A stretch of 11,680 nt of DNA from SCGC-AAA252-I15 sp043822165. Lineage in GTDB: Archaea > Altiarchaeota > Altiarchaeia > IMC4 > SCGC-AAA252-I15. The DNA is taken from NCBI GenBank assembly GCA_043822165.1, contig JBDRCA010000026.1, positions 1 through 11,680 of the forward strand, written 5' to 3'. Of this stretch, positions 1-6,676 are shown piece by piece. A program made the translations under genes and the position numbers. Position 1 is the stretch's first letter. Every line of letters starts with the position of its first letter. The notes beneath the pieces were generated by a model. The model was not told the DNA's origin. It was given only the letters and a program-made list of their open reading frames with translations, and made no database searches.

Positions 1-3000
1 CATCCAAGCCAAACGGAGGCGTATTGTTCACATACATTATATCAAAACAAAGATCCAGGCAATCCACATCCTCTGGAATAACAAAAGTCATGTTCTCCAC
101 CAACAAAGAAGAAGCATTATACTTTATCGTCCAATTACCACCCTCACTGAACCTGAGCCTCCGCCCATAAGGCACGTCCGCAATCGTCTCCGCAACCCAG
201 TAACTAAAGTTCACGTCATCAACCGTCAAGCAACCAGGACACGGAGAACCACCACCGTAAGGACCCACCCCTCCAACAGAACGATTGCTCCTGAAGACGA
301 ACGGAATCAAACAATTATCGTCGAGGCTAAAGCAGCTTGCGCACCAGGATTCACCGCAGCCGTGGCGGAGGATGCCGTTAATCTTGGCTAAAACATCGGC
401 TAAAGCATCATCAAACCAGATTTTCTCGCGCAATTCAGGACCAGATGTCGCCCACTCCCACGGAAGCTTCGTGTCGTTTGCAACATCCAGTGATAGATTG
501 ACTGCGCATGACATGTTGAAGTCAGTATCCGATTCAATGTCTGGGATGATGTCGGAATCCAAATCATCGTCAAAGTCGGGGGTTCCTTCAACGTCGACGT
601 CAAAGTCTGCGTCACCATCGATACCATCCACATCGAAGTCTGAGTCCACTTCATCCGCGTCCGAGCAGGGAATCCCGTTTGAGAGGCAGCAAACACCTGA
701 TGAACACCAAAACGGCAGGATAGTCCGCCTGAAACAGTAGCCGTCAGTATCCAAGTCATCCACACACTCAGCCCAACACATCTCAACCGGACACTCATCA
801 TCATCACCCAAATCCAAGTCAAAGTCGACATCACCGTCCAAGTCAGGAGTCACATCAACCTCCACATCCAAATCACCATCATCCAAACCGTCAACATCCA
901 ATTCACCCTCAACGTCAGGAGTCACATCAACCTCCACATCCAAATCACCATCCAAGTCAACCTCATCGGAATCCTCACCGCAAGGAACCGGAACACTCTG
1001 ACAACAAACACCCGCAGAACAAAAACCAGGCATAACAGTCCTGTCAAAACAATAACCATCAGTATCCACATCATCCACACACTCAGCCCAACAATTAAAC
1101 AAACACTCCTCATCAGAATCAACAATAAAATCATCCAAGTCAGGAGTCACATCAACCTCCACATCCAAACCACCATCATCCAAACCATCAACATCCAAAT
1201 CGGAATCAACTTCGTCAAAGTCGATGTCTCCGGAATCGTCAGCATCCGCCTCAGGCACGTCAACGTCCACATCAGAGTCAGGATCAGGAGTACCAGAGAC
1301 GTCAGGCCCGTCCGCATCAGAATCAATTGAGAGCTCCTCGTCACCAGAGAGATCATCAACGTCGGGCGTCAACTCGCCATCCAAGTCAGCGTCAACATCC
1401 TCATCCGAATCAACATCAACGTCTGAATCTTCATCAGCATCCAACTCAACGTCAGGAGTGCCTTCACCACCAACCTCAAAATCATCTCCTAGACCCGTAT
1501 CTCCGTTATCGCCGCTATCCCCGCTATCTCCACCATCACCGCCTCCATCTAGAGGAGGAGGCGGAGGAGGCGGAGGAGGGGGAGGAGGAGGCGGATTATC
1601 AGAACCCTCATCCACATCCCCGTCCTCGTCTTCGTCAGACTCATCATCAACATCATCAGGCTCATCATTGACTTCAGGAGTATCAACTGGCTCAACATCA
1701 TCAGGCTCCGACTCATCGTCTTCACCGCTCACAAGCACACACCGTGCATCACAAGTATCCGGATTCTCGCAAACATAGACTTCCTCGGAATCAAACAGAG
1801 GACTCGCCATCTCCCAACACATGCACTCCGCATCGCTCCTACACGGAATCACACACTTCAAGTTCCCGGGAAACGTCGCCTCGCCCGGACCAGCAGGACA
1901 ACACATGCCATTGCTCTCATACACTGTACCCTCAGAGTCAATACAAGTCAGGAGAGGGCCGATGTTGCCGCCAAGCTCGCAGCCCGCATGACACGTCATA
2001 GGAGGCGTGCACTCGCAGGAGAAGTCGCTACACTGTGACTGTATACCCACAACCTCAGGGTCATCACAATCCTCAAGACCCTCACAACTCGCCCCACAAG
2101 AAAAAGAACAACCCGTGTCAACCGGACTGCACGCATCAGTTTCGCTGAAATCGCAACTCCCAGTGCAAAAACGATCGTATTCACAACTCGCCTCGCATTT
2201 GATGATAGGAGCAAGAGGCTGCAGACCCTGTGATTCATAATCATACCACTGATAACTCATCCAGTGATTCTGCGGCGTAGTGTTGCCGTATAACGGATCA
2301 TCCTGCGGACACGTGCAGTATCCGCTCCCGTATTTCGCCGCGCAATCCATGTTCACTTGCCTTTCAACACACTTACTAGGGTTATCCATACAGTTTCTCC
2401 CGCAGATGGCAGTCGGGTCATTCCACTGGCAACGAACCCCATCCCAGAAAGCGTAACTCGAACAACTAGGCTCCCCGCAATAATAGGGGTCATCACCAGG
2501 AGGCATCGTCGTCGTCGCAGGGCAGACACACATGTCTGCTTGGACAAAATCATACCATTGAACAGTGCCGCAAGGCTCGCCGACACTCACCTGACTGCCC
2601 CAGTTACCTGCTGGATAAGACACCATTACAACGTCTCCCGGATCCTCACATGGAGGACACGGGGGATCGGCACAACCCACCCTACAGAATTCCATGACAG
2701 AGTTTCCGGCACAGTCCTTGGCGACACATGAACTACCCCCTGAACCCTCAACTTCCCTGCAACCAGAACCTATCTCACAGCAAGTCTCATCTTCCGAGTC
2801 GCAAGAATCCTCGCAAGACGTGCACAGATTACAGTAGTTGGTGGTGTCGCACTTGTAGCCGCACTTTAGATTATCAACGACTGAAACACACTCTGCACCC
2901 GCAGAACAACCATGAGACGGGCCAAGCGGCATATACGGGACCTGATCCTGACAGGCACCACAATAACTTGCACCCCTGCCTTTAACACGCACCTCCCCCG

Positions 3001-3586
3001 AGAAAATCCACTCACCCGACGCAAGCGGGAACTTGTATGAAGTACCGTCACAAGTAGACACCGTCCCACAATAAACATTCCCTGGACAAGAACCACAGTA
3101 ATTAAACCATCCTACCCGCACGAACTCATTGATATCACCTGAAGCGTAGGTCCGCATATCACCGCCCTCTGGGCACGTCATGGCACCGCAGGATGGGAAT
3201 GACGGCATTTCCTCGGTGCACTCATAAGATGGGGGTTCGGAGGGGGCGCACTTGCAGTTGCTGCATTCCTCTCCTGAGCCGCAGTCTCCGTCTAACTGGC
3301 ATTGCGCCCCGCATTTCCCGGTGACGCACTCGCACTCTTGGTTGTATTGGCCCTGGAAGTACGGGCAGTGAGTCCAGTAGTAGGCTGATTCCCCCATGGG
3401 GCCTGCGTACGTGCACTCTCCAATGCAGACTTTCGTTCCCTGACAGAGTTGGCAGTCACAGTCCACCTGGCATTCAATCGGGAACTCGTATGTTTCTGGT
3501 GAGCCGCATGAATGGGATTGCGCGGTTAGGATGTCTGCTGCGAGAACCATGATGAGGAGAGAGATTGTTAGTTGCGCTGTTTTCAT
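1..3586 (-). CDS. Giant secreted Cys-rich/Asp-rich modular surface protein, C terminus beyond the window
   Basis: The frame is open from an ATG at 3586 to the window edge: 1195 complete codons with no stop. I do not recognise a named family. Residues 1-22 look like a signal peptide (hydrophobic core LTISLLIMVLAADIL, likely cleavage after LTA). Residues 27-616 hold about 78 cysteines, with motifs such as CQLDGDCGSGEECSNCKC, suggesting small disulfide modules. Residues 622-1022 are Asp-rich, with 14 prolines at 665-678, DVDVD-type repeats, and two eight-Cys modules at 828-869 and 932-974. Residues 1023-1195 carry nine N-X-S/T sequons and end in VNNTPPFGLD, perhaps leading into another domain. 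The Asp repeats and the DxDTDGYC loops suggest calcium binding, as in thrombospondin type 3 or dockerin-like loops (inference). The start overlaps the upstream gene's stop as ATGA, with AGGAAAAG just upstream, so translation is probably coupled. Likely exported and extracellular. Confidence 0.9.
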   Translation of the reverse strand, partial: MKTAQLTISLLIMVLAADILTAQSHSCGSPETYEFPIECQVDCDCQLCQGTKVCIGECTYAGPMGESAYYWTHCPYFQGQYNQECECVTGKCGAQCQLDGDCGSGEECSNCKCAPSEPPSYECTEEMPSFPSCGAMTCPEGGDMRTYASGDINEFVRVGWFNYCGSCPGNVYCGTVSTCDGTSYKFPLASGEWIFSGEVRVKGRGASYCGACQDQVPYMPLGPSHGCSAGAECVSVVDNLKCGYKCDTTNYCNLCTSCEDSCDSEDETCCEIGSGCREVEGSGGSSCVAKDCAGNSVMEFCRVGCADPPCPPCEDPGDVVMVSYPAGNWGSQVSVGEPCGTVQWYDFVQADMCVCPATTTMPPGDDPYYCGEPSCSSYAFWDGVRCQWNDPTAICGRNCMDNPSKCVERQVNMDCAAKYGSGYCTCPQDDPLYGNTTPQNHWMSYQWYDYESQGLQPLAPIIKCEASCEYDRFCTGSCDFSETDACSPVDTGCSFSCGASCEGLEDCDDPEVVGIQSQCSDFSCECTPPMTCHAGCELGGNIGPLLTCIDSEGTVYESNGMCCPAGPGEATFPGNLKCVIPCRSDAECMCWEMASPLFDSEEVYVCENPDTCDARCVLVSGEDDESEPDDVEPVDTPEVNDEPDDVDDESDEDEDGDVDEGSDNPPPPPPPPPPPPPPLDGGGDGGDSGDSGDNGDTGLGDDFEVGGEGTPDVELDADEDSDVDVDSDEDVDADLDGELTPDVDDLSGDEELSIDSDADGPDVSGTPDPDSDVDVDVPEADADDSGDIDFDEVDSDLDVDGLDDGGLDVEVDVTPDLDDFIVDSDEECLFNCWAECVDDVDTDGYCFDRTVMPGFCSAGVCCQSVPVPCGEDSDEVDLDGDLDVEVDVTPDVEGELDVDGLDDGDLDVEVDVTPDLDGDVDFDLDLGDDDECPVEMCWAECVDDLDTDGYCFRRTILPFWCSSGVCCLSNGIPCSDADEVDSDFDVDGIDGDADFDVDVEGTPDFDDDLDSDIIPDIESDTDFNMSCAVNLSLDVANDTKLPWEWATSGPELREKIWFDDALADVLAKINGILRHGCGESWCASCFSLDDNCLIPFVFRSNRSVGGVGPYGGGSPCPGCLTVDDVNFSYWVAETIADVPYGRRLRFSEGGNWTIKYNASSLLVENMTFVIPEDVDCLDLCFDIMYVNNTPPFGLD
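665..793 (-). other. Eight-cysteine module, copy 2
   Basis: Residues 932-974 (43 residues) match copy 1 throughout: CWAECVDDLDTDGYC, then RT-hydrophobic-hydrophobic-P, WCSSGVCC, and a final I-P-C. All eight cysteines are kept; the only length change is one extra residue before the second Cys or near the end. The core (WAECVDD, DTDGYC, GVCC) is nearly invariant while the linkers vary, as expected for a folded disulfide unit. Confidence 0.8.
838..900 (-). repeat. 63-base in-frame direct repeat, copy A (precedes Cys module 2)
   Basis: Differs from 1135-1197 at only two of 63 bases and shares 39 identical bases with 914-952. It encodes LDVDGLDDGDLDVEVDVTPD, about 15 residues before Cys module 2. 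Repeat plus Cys module therefore recurs as a unit of roughly 100 codons. Confidence 0.85.
914..952 (-). repeat. 39-base in-frame direct repeat, copy B (partial)
   Basis: These 39 bases are identical to 842-880. They encode GDLDVEVDVTPD and lie between Cys module 1 and the full copy at 838-900, at an offset of 72 bases (24 codons). The identity ends abruptly on both sides. Confidence 0.85.
980..1105 (-). other. Eight-cysteine module, copy 1
   Basis: Residues 828-869 (42 residues) follow the pattern C-x3-C-W-A-E-C-V-D-D-V-D-T-D-G-Y-C, then an F-C-S-A-G-V-C-C segment and a closing P-C. The eight cysteines could form four disulfides. The internal DDVDTDGYC resembles a DxDxDG calcium loop. It is homologous to the copy at 665-793. 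I know of no name for this module. Confidence 0.8.
1135..1197 (-). repeat. 63-base in-frame direct repeat, copy C (precedes Cys module 1)
   Basis: By hand alignment this segment matches 838-900 at 61 of 63 bases. It encodes the acidic unit LDVDGLDDGGLDVEVDVTPD, which lies about ten residues before Cys module 1. The offset to 838-900 is 297 bases, which is 99 codons, so the frame is preserved. Confidence 0.85.
1553..1594 (-). repeat. 14-proline codon tract
   Basis: Fourteen successive proline codons (CCT, CCG and one CCC) encode residues 665-678 of the giant protein. The tract sits between an Asp/Glu-rich segment and a Gly/Asp-rich segment, so it looks like a stiff linker separating the Cys-rich half from the Asp-repeat half. 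On the plus strand it is a run of GGA and GGC triplets. Such tracts normally need the translation factor aIF5A to avoid ribosome stalling (established for the aIF5A/EF-P family). Confidence 0.9.
3521..3586 (-). other. Signal peptide of the giant surface protein
   Basis: Codons 1-22 encode a short N terminus with one Lys, a hydrophobic core (LTISLLIMVLAADIL), and a small-residue site ending LTA before QSHSC. This fits Sec export with signal peptidase I cleavage after Ala22. No lipobox is evident, because the first Cys is at residue 27, away from the core. The cleavage position is by eye. Confidence 0.75.
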
Positions 3587-4236
3587 TTATCTTTTCCTGC
3601 CGGTTTTTTGGTTTTCCAGTAAGCAATAATGAGTGCAATGGCAACAACAAACAATATTATAGCATTATTCAGGAGCGGTTTTTTCGAAGGCTTCTCCCCA
3701 CCTTCAGGTGCTCGGATTGTCTGCGGGAACACGGTCGTAGTGGAGAATTCAGTCTGCCTGACTTTTATCTCGTCTTTGACTGAATCAAGCTTCTCCTGGC
3801 TGAATGATCCTCCCACGTTCACGGTAACCCGGACCTGACGCGAATTCTTCAGGAATTTCCCGGTTTCGAGTGAAATATTATCGGAAGCACCGTGCACGTT
3901 ACAATAAGCAGTAAAAGTAAGCAATGACTTTGACGGAAACTCTAAGTCAAATAAACTGGCTTGAGAGAGATTCAGCCCCCGGTAGAATGTCCCATTCAAA
4001 TATACGTCAACACGTGACACAAAATGTTCTTCCGACTGCCCATCGTGGGTCACAGTAAGTAGAACCGGCAACCCATTGAACAAATCATATTGATGAGTAC
4101 CCGACTGCTCGCCCACACCGCCGATTGATATCGACGGGACCATGGCGGAACCGGAAACGGCTAAAAGAATGATAACTAGGACACAGTATAAACCGGCATA
4201 GCCTACTCTCTTCTCACCCTTGCTTTTTGGATGCAT
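3583..4236 (-). CDS. Small membrane-anchored surface protein, unknown family
   Basis: This encodes 217 residues from the ATG at 4236, preceded by the Shine-Dalgarno-like GAGGGGG. An in-frame TTG at 4251 would add five residues and is less likely. Residues about 13-33 form a hydrophobic signal or anchor segment (YAGLYCVLVIILLAVSGSA). Residues 34-185 are a probably beta-rich outside domain with three N-X-S/T sequons (NGT 81, NLS 89, NIS 120). A Pro/Lys linker follows, then a transmembrane helix at about 190-206, and the protein ends KTKKPAGKDK. This is the layout of a type I membrane protein with the bulk outside. Its TGA stop overlaps the ATG of the giant secreted protein, so the two are probably made together and may act together at the surface (inference). 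An Ig-like fold is possible but I cannot confirm it. Confidence 0.85.
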   Translation of the reverse strand: MHPKSKGEKRVGYAGLYCVLVIILLAVSGSAMVPSISIGGVGEQSGTHQYDLFNGLPVLLTVTHDGQSEEHFVSRVDVYLNGTFYRGLNLSQASLFDLEFPSKSLLTFTAYCNVHGASDNISLETGKFLKNSRQVRVTVNVGGSFSQEKLDSVKDEIKVRQTEFSTTTVFPQTIRAPEGGEKPSKKPLLNNAIILFVVAIALIIAYWKTKKPAGKDK

Positions 4237-4357
4237 GACCCCCTCACGCAAAAAATTTTAGACGACTGTTAAAGATATTGTAGAGGCAAGCAAATAAAAC
4301 CGGAAAAATATGCGTAGCCTGTTATTTATTTTGTGTAGTAATATTATTCGATTGGGG
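4237..4357. promoter_or_regulatory. Divergent promoter region between the surface-protein and polB units
   Basis: This is the only sizeable gap between genes, and the units on each side are transcribed away from each other, so both promoters should lie here. For the plus strand, candidate archaeal TATA/BRE elements are ACCGGAAAAATATG near 4301-4312 and TTATTTATTTTG near 4322-4333. For the minus strand, candidates are GTTTTATTTGC around 4300-4290 and CTAAAATTTTTTG around 4262-4250. None is a perfect match, so the exact elements are uncertain. No tRNA or hairpin terminator was seen. Confidence 0.45.
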
Positions 4358-6676
4358 ATGATGAAGACTCTTTTAGATGCTGACTATGAGACGCGGGGAG
4401 ACAAGGCAGTTATCCGCTTGTTTTACAAGACTCCTGAAGGTAGAAGCATCAAGGAGGTAAATGATTTCGAGCCTTACTTTTACGCTCTTGCCAAAGAGGG
4501 CTTGGATGTTCTTTCCGGGGAGGTGAGGGCTCTTTCCGGTGTTGTCGGAACTTCCTTGAAGAATCTTTTGTGGAAGGGGGAGAAGACGGATGTTTTGCGG
4601 GTTGTGGTCTCGCACCCAAAGGAGGTTTCGCGCCTGAGAGATGATGTGAGGCATCTTAGTTCTTGCGCTGGAGTCTATGAGGCGGATATTCCGTTTGCGA
4701 GAAGATACATAATCGACTCGGGGATTACGCCGATGGAGCATACCGACTCGATTCCGTTAAATGTTTGCGCGGTAGACATTGAAGTGTATTGTCCTCGGGG
4801 TGAGCCTAATCCTGCCAGGGACCCGGTTATCATGGTGAGTTACGCTGATTCCGGGGGCTTGGAGAAGGTTTTGACTTACAGGAGTGTTGAGGGTTTCTCC
4901 GCGGATTACGTTGAGGTGCTGGAAAATGAGGCGGCTGTTTTAAGGCGTTTTGTCGAGCTTGTCGCTGAGAGGGAGATTGACGTTATAACGGGCTATAACT
5001 CTGACAACTTTGATTTCCCCTACATTAAGGAGCGCGCAGACAAGAACAGGGTCAGATTGGAGATTGGAGTTGATGGTAGGGAGCCGAGGATTGAGCGCCG
5101 CGGCATGAACAATGGGGCCAGGGTTACGGGTCGGCCGCACGTTGATGTTTATCCTGTGGCCCGCAAGGTTTTGAATATTCCAAGGTACCGGCTGGAAGAC
5201 GTGTATGAGGCCATGTTCAGAGAAGAAAAAGTAGACATTAAGGTAAAGGACATCATGAAGTTCTGGGACTCGGGGAAACCCGACGAGTTCGGAAAGCTTG
5301 CAGAGTACTCGCTATCAGACGTTAAGGCAACGCTTGCCATAGCCCTTGAGCTTCTGCCTTTGGAGTACGAGCTCTCAAGGGTCATCATGCAGCCTTTGTA
5401 TGAGACGAGCCGCACGAGCAGCGGGCAGCGAGTCGAGCTTTTGCTTATGCGTGAGGCTTATGGTAGGGGTATTATGGTCCCTAACAGGCCTGGGGGGGAG
5501 GAGTTCGAGGAGAGGCCTTCCGAGGCGTTCACGGGTGCCTACGTCGTCGACCCCAAAAGGGGAATACATGATAACATTGTGTTGTTTGATTTTCGGAGCC
5601 TGTATCCGAGCATAATCATATCCCACAACGTTGACCCTGATACTTTGAACTGCGGGTGCTGTCCAGTGGAGGAAAACAAGAGTCCCGTGGGCCACAGGTT
5701 CTGCACGAAGACGAGGGGTTTTATCCCGACCATCCTTGAGGGTTTGATAAAAAAGAGAATCGAAATCAAGGCGAAGATGAAGAATGCTTCCGACGAGAAA
5801 TTGAGAAGGCTACTGGACGTTCAGCAGAACGCCGTCAAACTTCTTTCTAACAGCATGTACGGGTACTACGGCTTCATGCGCGCCCGCTGGTACTGCAGGG
5901 AGTGCGCGGAATCCATTACCGCGTGGGGGAGAGACTACATCCACAAGGCAATGGAATACGCCGAAGCCGACGGCTTCCAGGTCATCTACGGCGACACCGA
6001 CTCGATATACATCACAAAAGAGGGGAGAGACAAGGCAAAAATAGTCGAAGAAGCAAAGGCATTCCAAAAAAGAATCAACAAACAGCTCCCGGAAGCCATG
6101 GACCTAGAATTCGAAGGATTCTACCCCAGGGGAATATTCATAACCAAGAAGAGATACGCCCTCATGGACGAGCAAGGCAAACTTACCGTGAAGGGCTTGG
6201 AGACTCGCAGACGCGACTGGTGCGAGAAAGCAAAGGATACTCAAAAGAAGGTGTTGGACGCTCTTTTGAAAGACCGGGACCCTGACAAGGCAGCCAACAT
6301 AGTAAAAGACGTGGTAGCCGAGATAAAGTCCGGGCAGGTGCCTCTCAAGGAGCTTGTCATACACACGCAGATGACGAGAAGCCTCGGCGAATACGTGAAC
6401 GAGGGCCCTCACATCCAGGCGGTGCGCAAAGCCATGAAGGAGGGAGTGGATTTCAAGCAAGGCGACATCATAACCTACATCCAGACGAGGAGCGGGTCCA
6501 GCATAAGCGATCGGGCGCGGATAGTCGACTTCGTCGAGGAGGGAGACTATGACGCGGACTACTACGTGAACAACCAGGTGATTCCGGCAGTATACAGGAT
6601 TCTCGAAGCCTTAGGCTACAGCGAAGACGAGCTGAAAGGCCTTGGCAGGCAGACCACTCTCGGGGACTGGAAATGA
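4358..6676 (+). CDS. polB: Family B DNA polymerase with 3'-5' proofreading exonuclease
   Basis: Replicative-type archaeal DNA polymerase: it extends primed DNA and removes misincorporated bases. With the start at 4358 it is 772 residues, near the usual length of about 775. Exonuclease motifs: DIE at 140-142, YNSDNFDFPYI from 213 and YSLSDVKAT from 317. Polymerase motifs: DFRSLYPSII from 411, KLLSNSMYGYYG from 494 and YGDTDSIYI from 544 (metal ligands D546 and D548), followed by TKKRYAL. All catalytic acids are present. The N-terminal FEPYFYAL and DIPFARRYIID match the region that senses template uracil in archaeal PolB. WYCRECAES keeps the Cys pair that forms a disulfide in thermophilic relatives. 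The end, QTTLGDWK, resembles a PCNA-binding PIP motif. An ATG at 4310 would add a hydrophobic stretch absent from the family; MKTLLDADY at 4361 is the other possible start. No intein. Overlaps the next gene by ATGA. Confidence 0.96.
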   Translation: MMKTLLDADYETRGDKAVIRLFYKTPEGRSIKEVNDFEPYFYALAKEGLDVLSGEVRALSGVVGTSLKNLLWKGEKTDVLRVVVSHPKEVSRLRDDVRHLSSCAGVYEADIPFARRYIIDSGITPMEHTDSIPLNVCAVDIEVYCPRGEPNPARDPVIMVSYADSGGLEKVLTYRSVEGFSADYVEVLENEAAVLRRFVELVAEREIDVITGYNSDNFDFPYIKERADKNRVRLEIGVDGREPRIERRGMNNGARVTGRPHVDVYPVARKVLNIPRYRLEDVYEAMFREEKVDIKVKDIMKFWDSGKPDEFGKLAEYSLSDVKATLAIALELLPLEYELSRVIMQPLYETSRTSSGQRVELLLMREAYGRGIMVPNRPGGEEFEERPSEAFTGAYVVDPKRGIHDNIVLFDFRSLYPSIIISHNVDPDTLNCGCCPVEENKSPVGHRFCTKTRGFIPTILEGLIKKRIEIKAKMKNASDEKLRRLLDVQQNAVKLLSNSMYGYYGFMRARWYCRECAESITAWGRDYIHKAMEYAEADGFQVIYGDTDSIYITKEGRDKAKIVEEAKAFQKRINKQLPEAMDLEFEGFYPRGIFITKKRYALMDEQGKLTVKGLETRRRDWCEKAKDTQKKVLDALLKDRDPDKAANIVKDVVAEIKSGQVPLKELVIHTQMTRSLGEYVNEGPHIQAVRKAMKEGVDFKQGDIITYIQTRSGSSISDRARIVDFVEEGDYDADYYVNNQVIPAVYRILEALGYSEDELKGLGRQTTLGDWK

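Larger units (their letters stand above)
521..1723 (-). other. Asp-rich acidic repeat region of the giant protein
   Basis: Residues 622-1022 are dominated by Asp, with Glu, Val, Leu and Gly, in DVDVD, LDVDGLDD and TPDLD/TPDVD strings. It begins with an EDDESEPDDVEP-type stretch, passes through the polyproline tract and a Gly/Asp segment (GDGGDSGDSGDNGDTG), then repeats the TPD-centred acidic units with two Cys modules embedded. The charge is strongly negative. Calcium or other cation binding, or a salt-adapted extended stalk, are plausible roles, but neither is shown by the sequence. Confidence 0.85.

Noticed and set aside
838..1197. CRISPR-like or intergenic direct repeats.
   Set aside because: The repeats are not evenly spaced, the offsets are whole codons, and they encode the acidic repeat of a long open frame. 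No unique spacers or cas genes are present.
400..1359. Several minus-strand open frames with Met/Leu/Trp/Thr-rich products.
   Set aside because: They are out-of-frame readings of the GAT/GTT repeat codons of the giant gene, whose own frame is open throughout with a signal peptide and conserved Cys modules.
1224..1778. A plus-strand open frame giving a Ser/Thr-rich and Gly-rich protein.
   Set aside because: It is the antisense reading of the Asp/Pro codons of the giant minus-strand gene. Ser-rich and Gly-rich output is what those codons give in this frame, and it has no credible start context.
4310..4357. Upstream ATG for DNA polymerase B at 4310.
   Set aside because: It would add 16 mostly hydrophobic residues not found in the family, through AT-rich DNA that looks like promoter or leader. 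The conserved N terminus begins at MKTLLDADY.
4358..6676. Intein insertion in DNA polymerase B, common in archaeal polymerases.
   Set aside because: The polymerase motifs are uninterrupted and the length is normal at about 772 residues.
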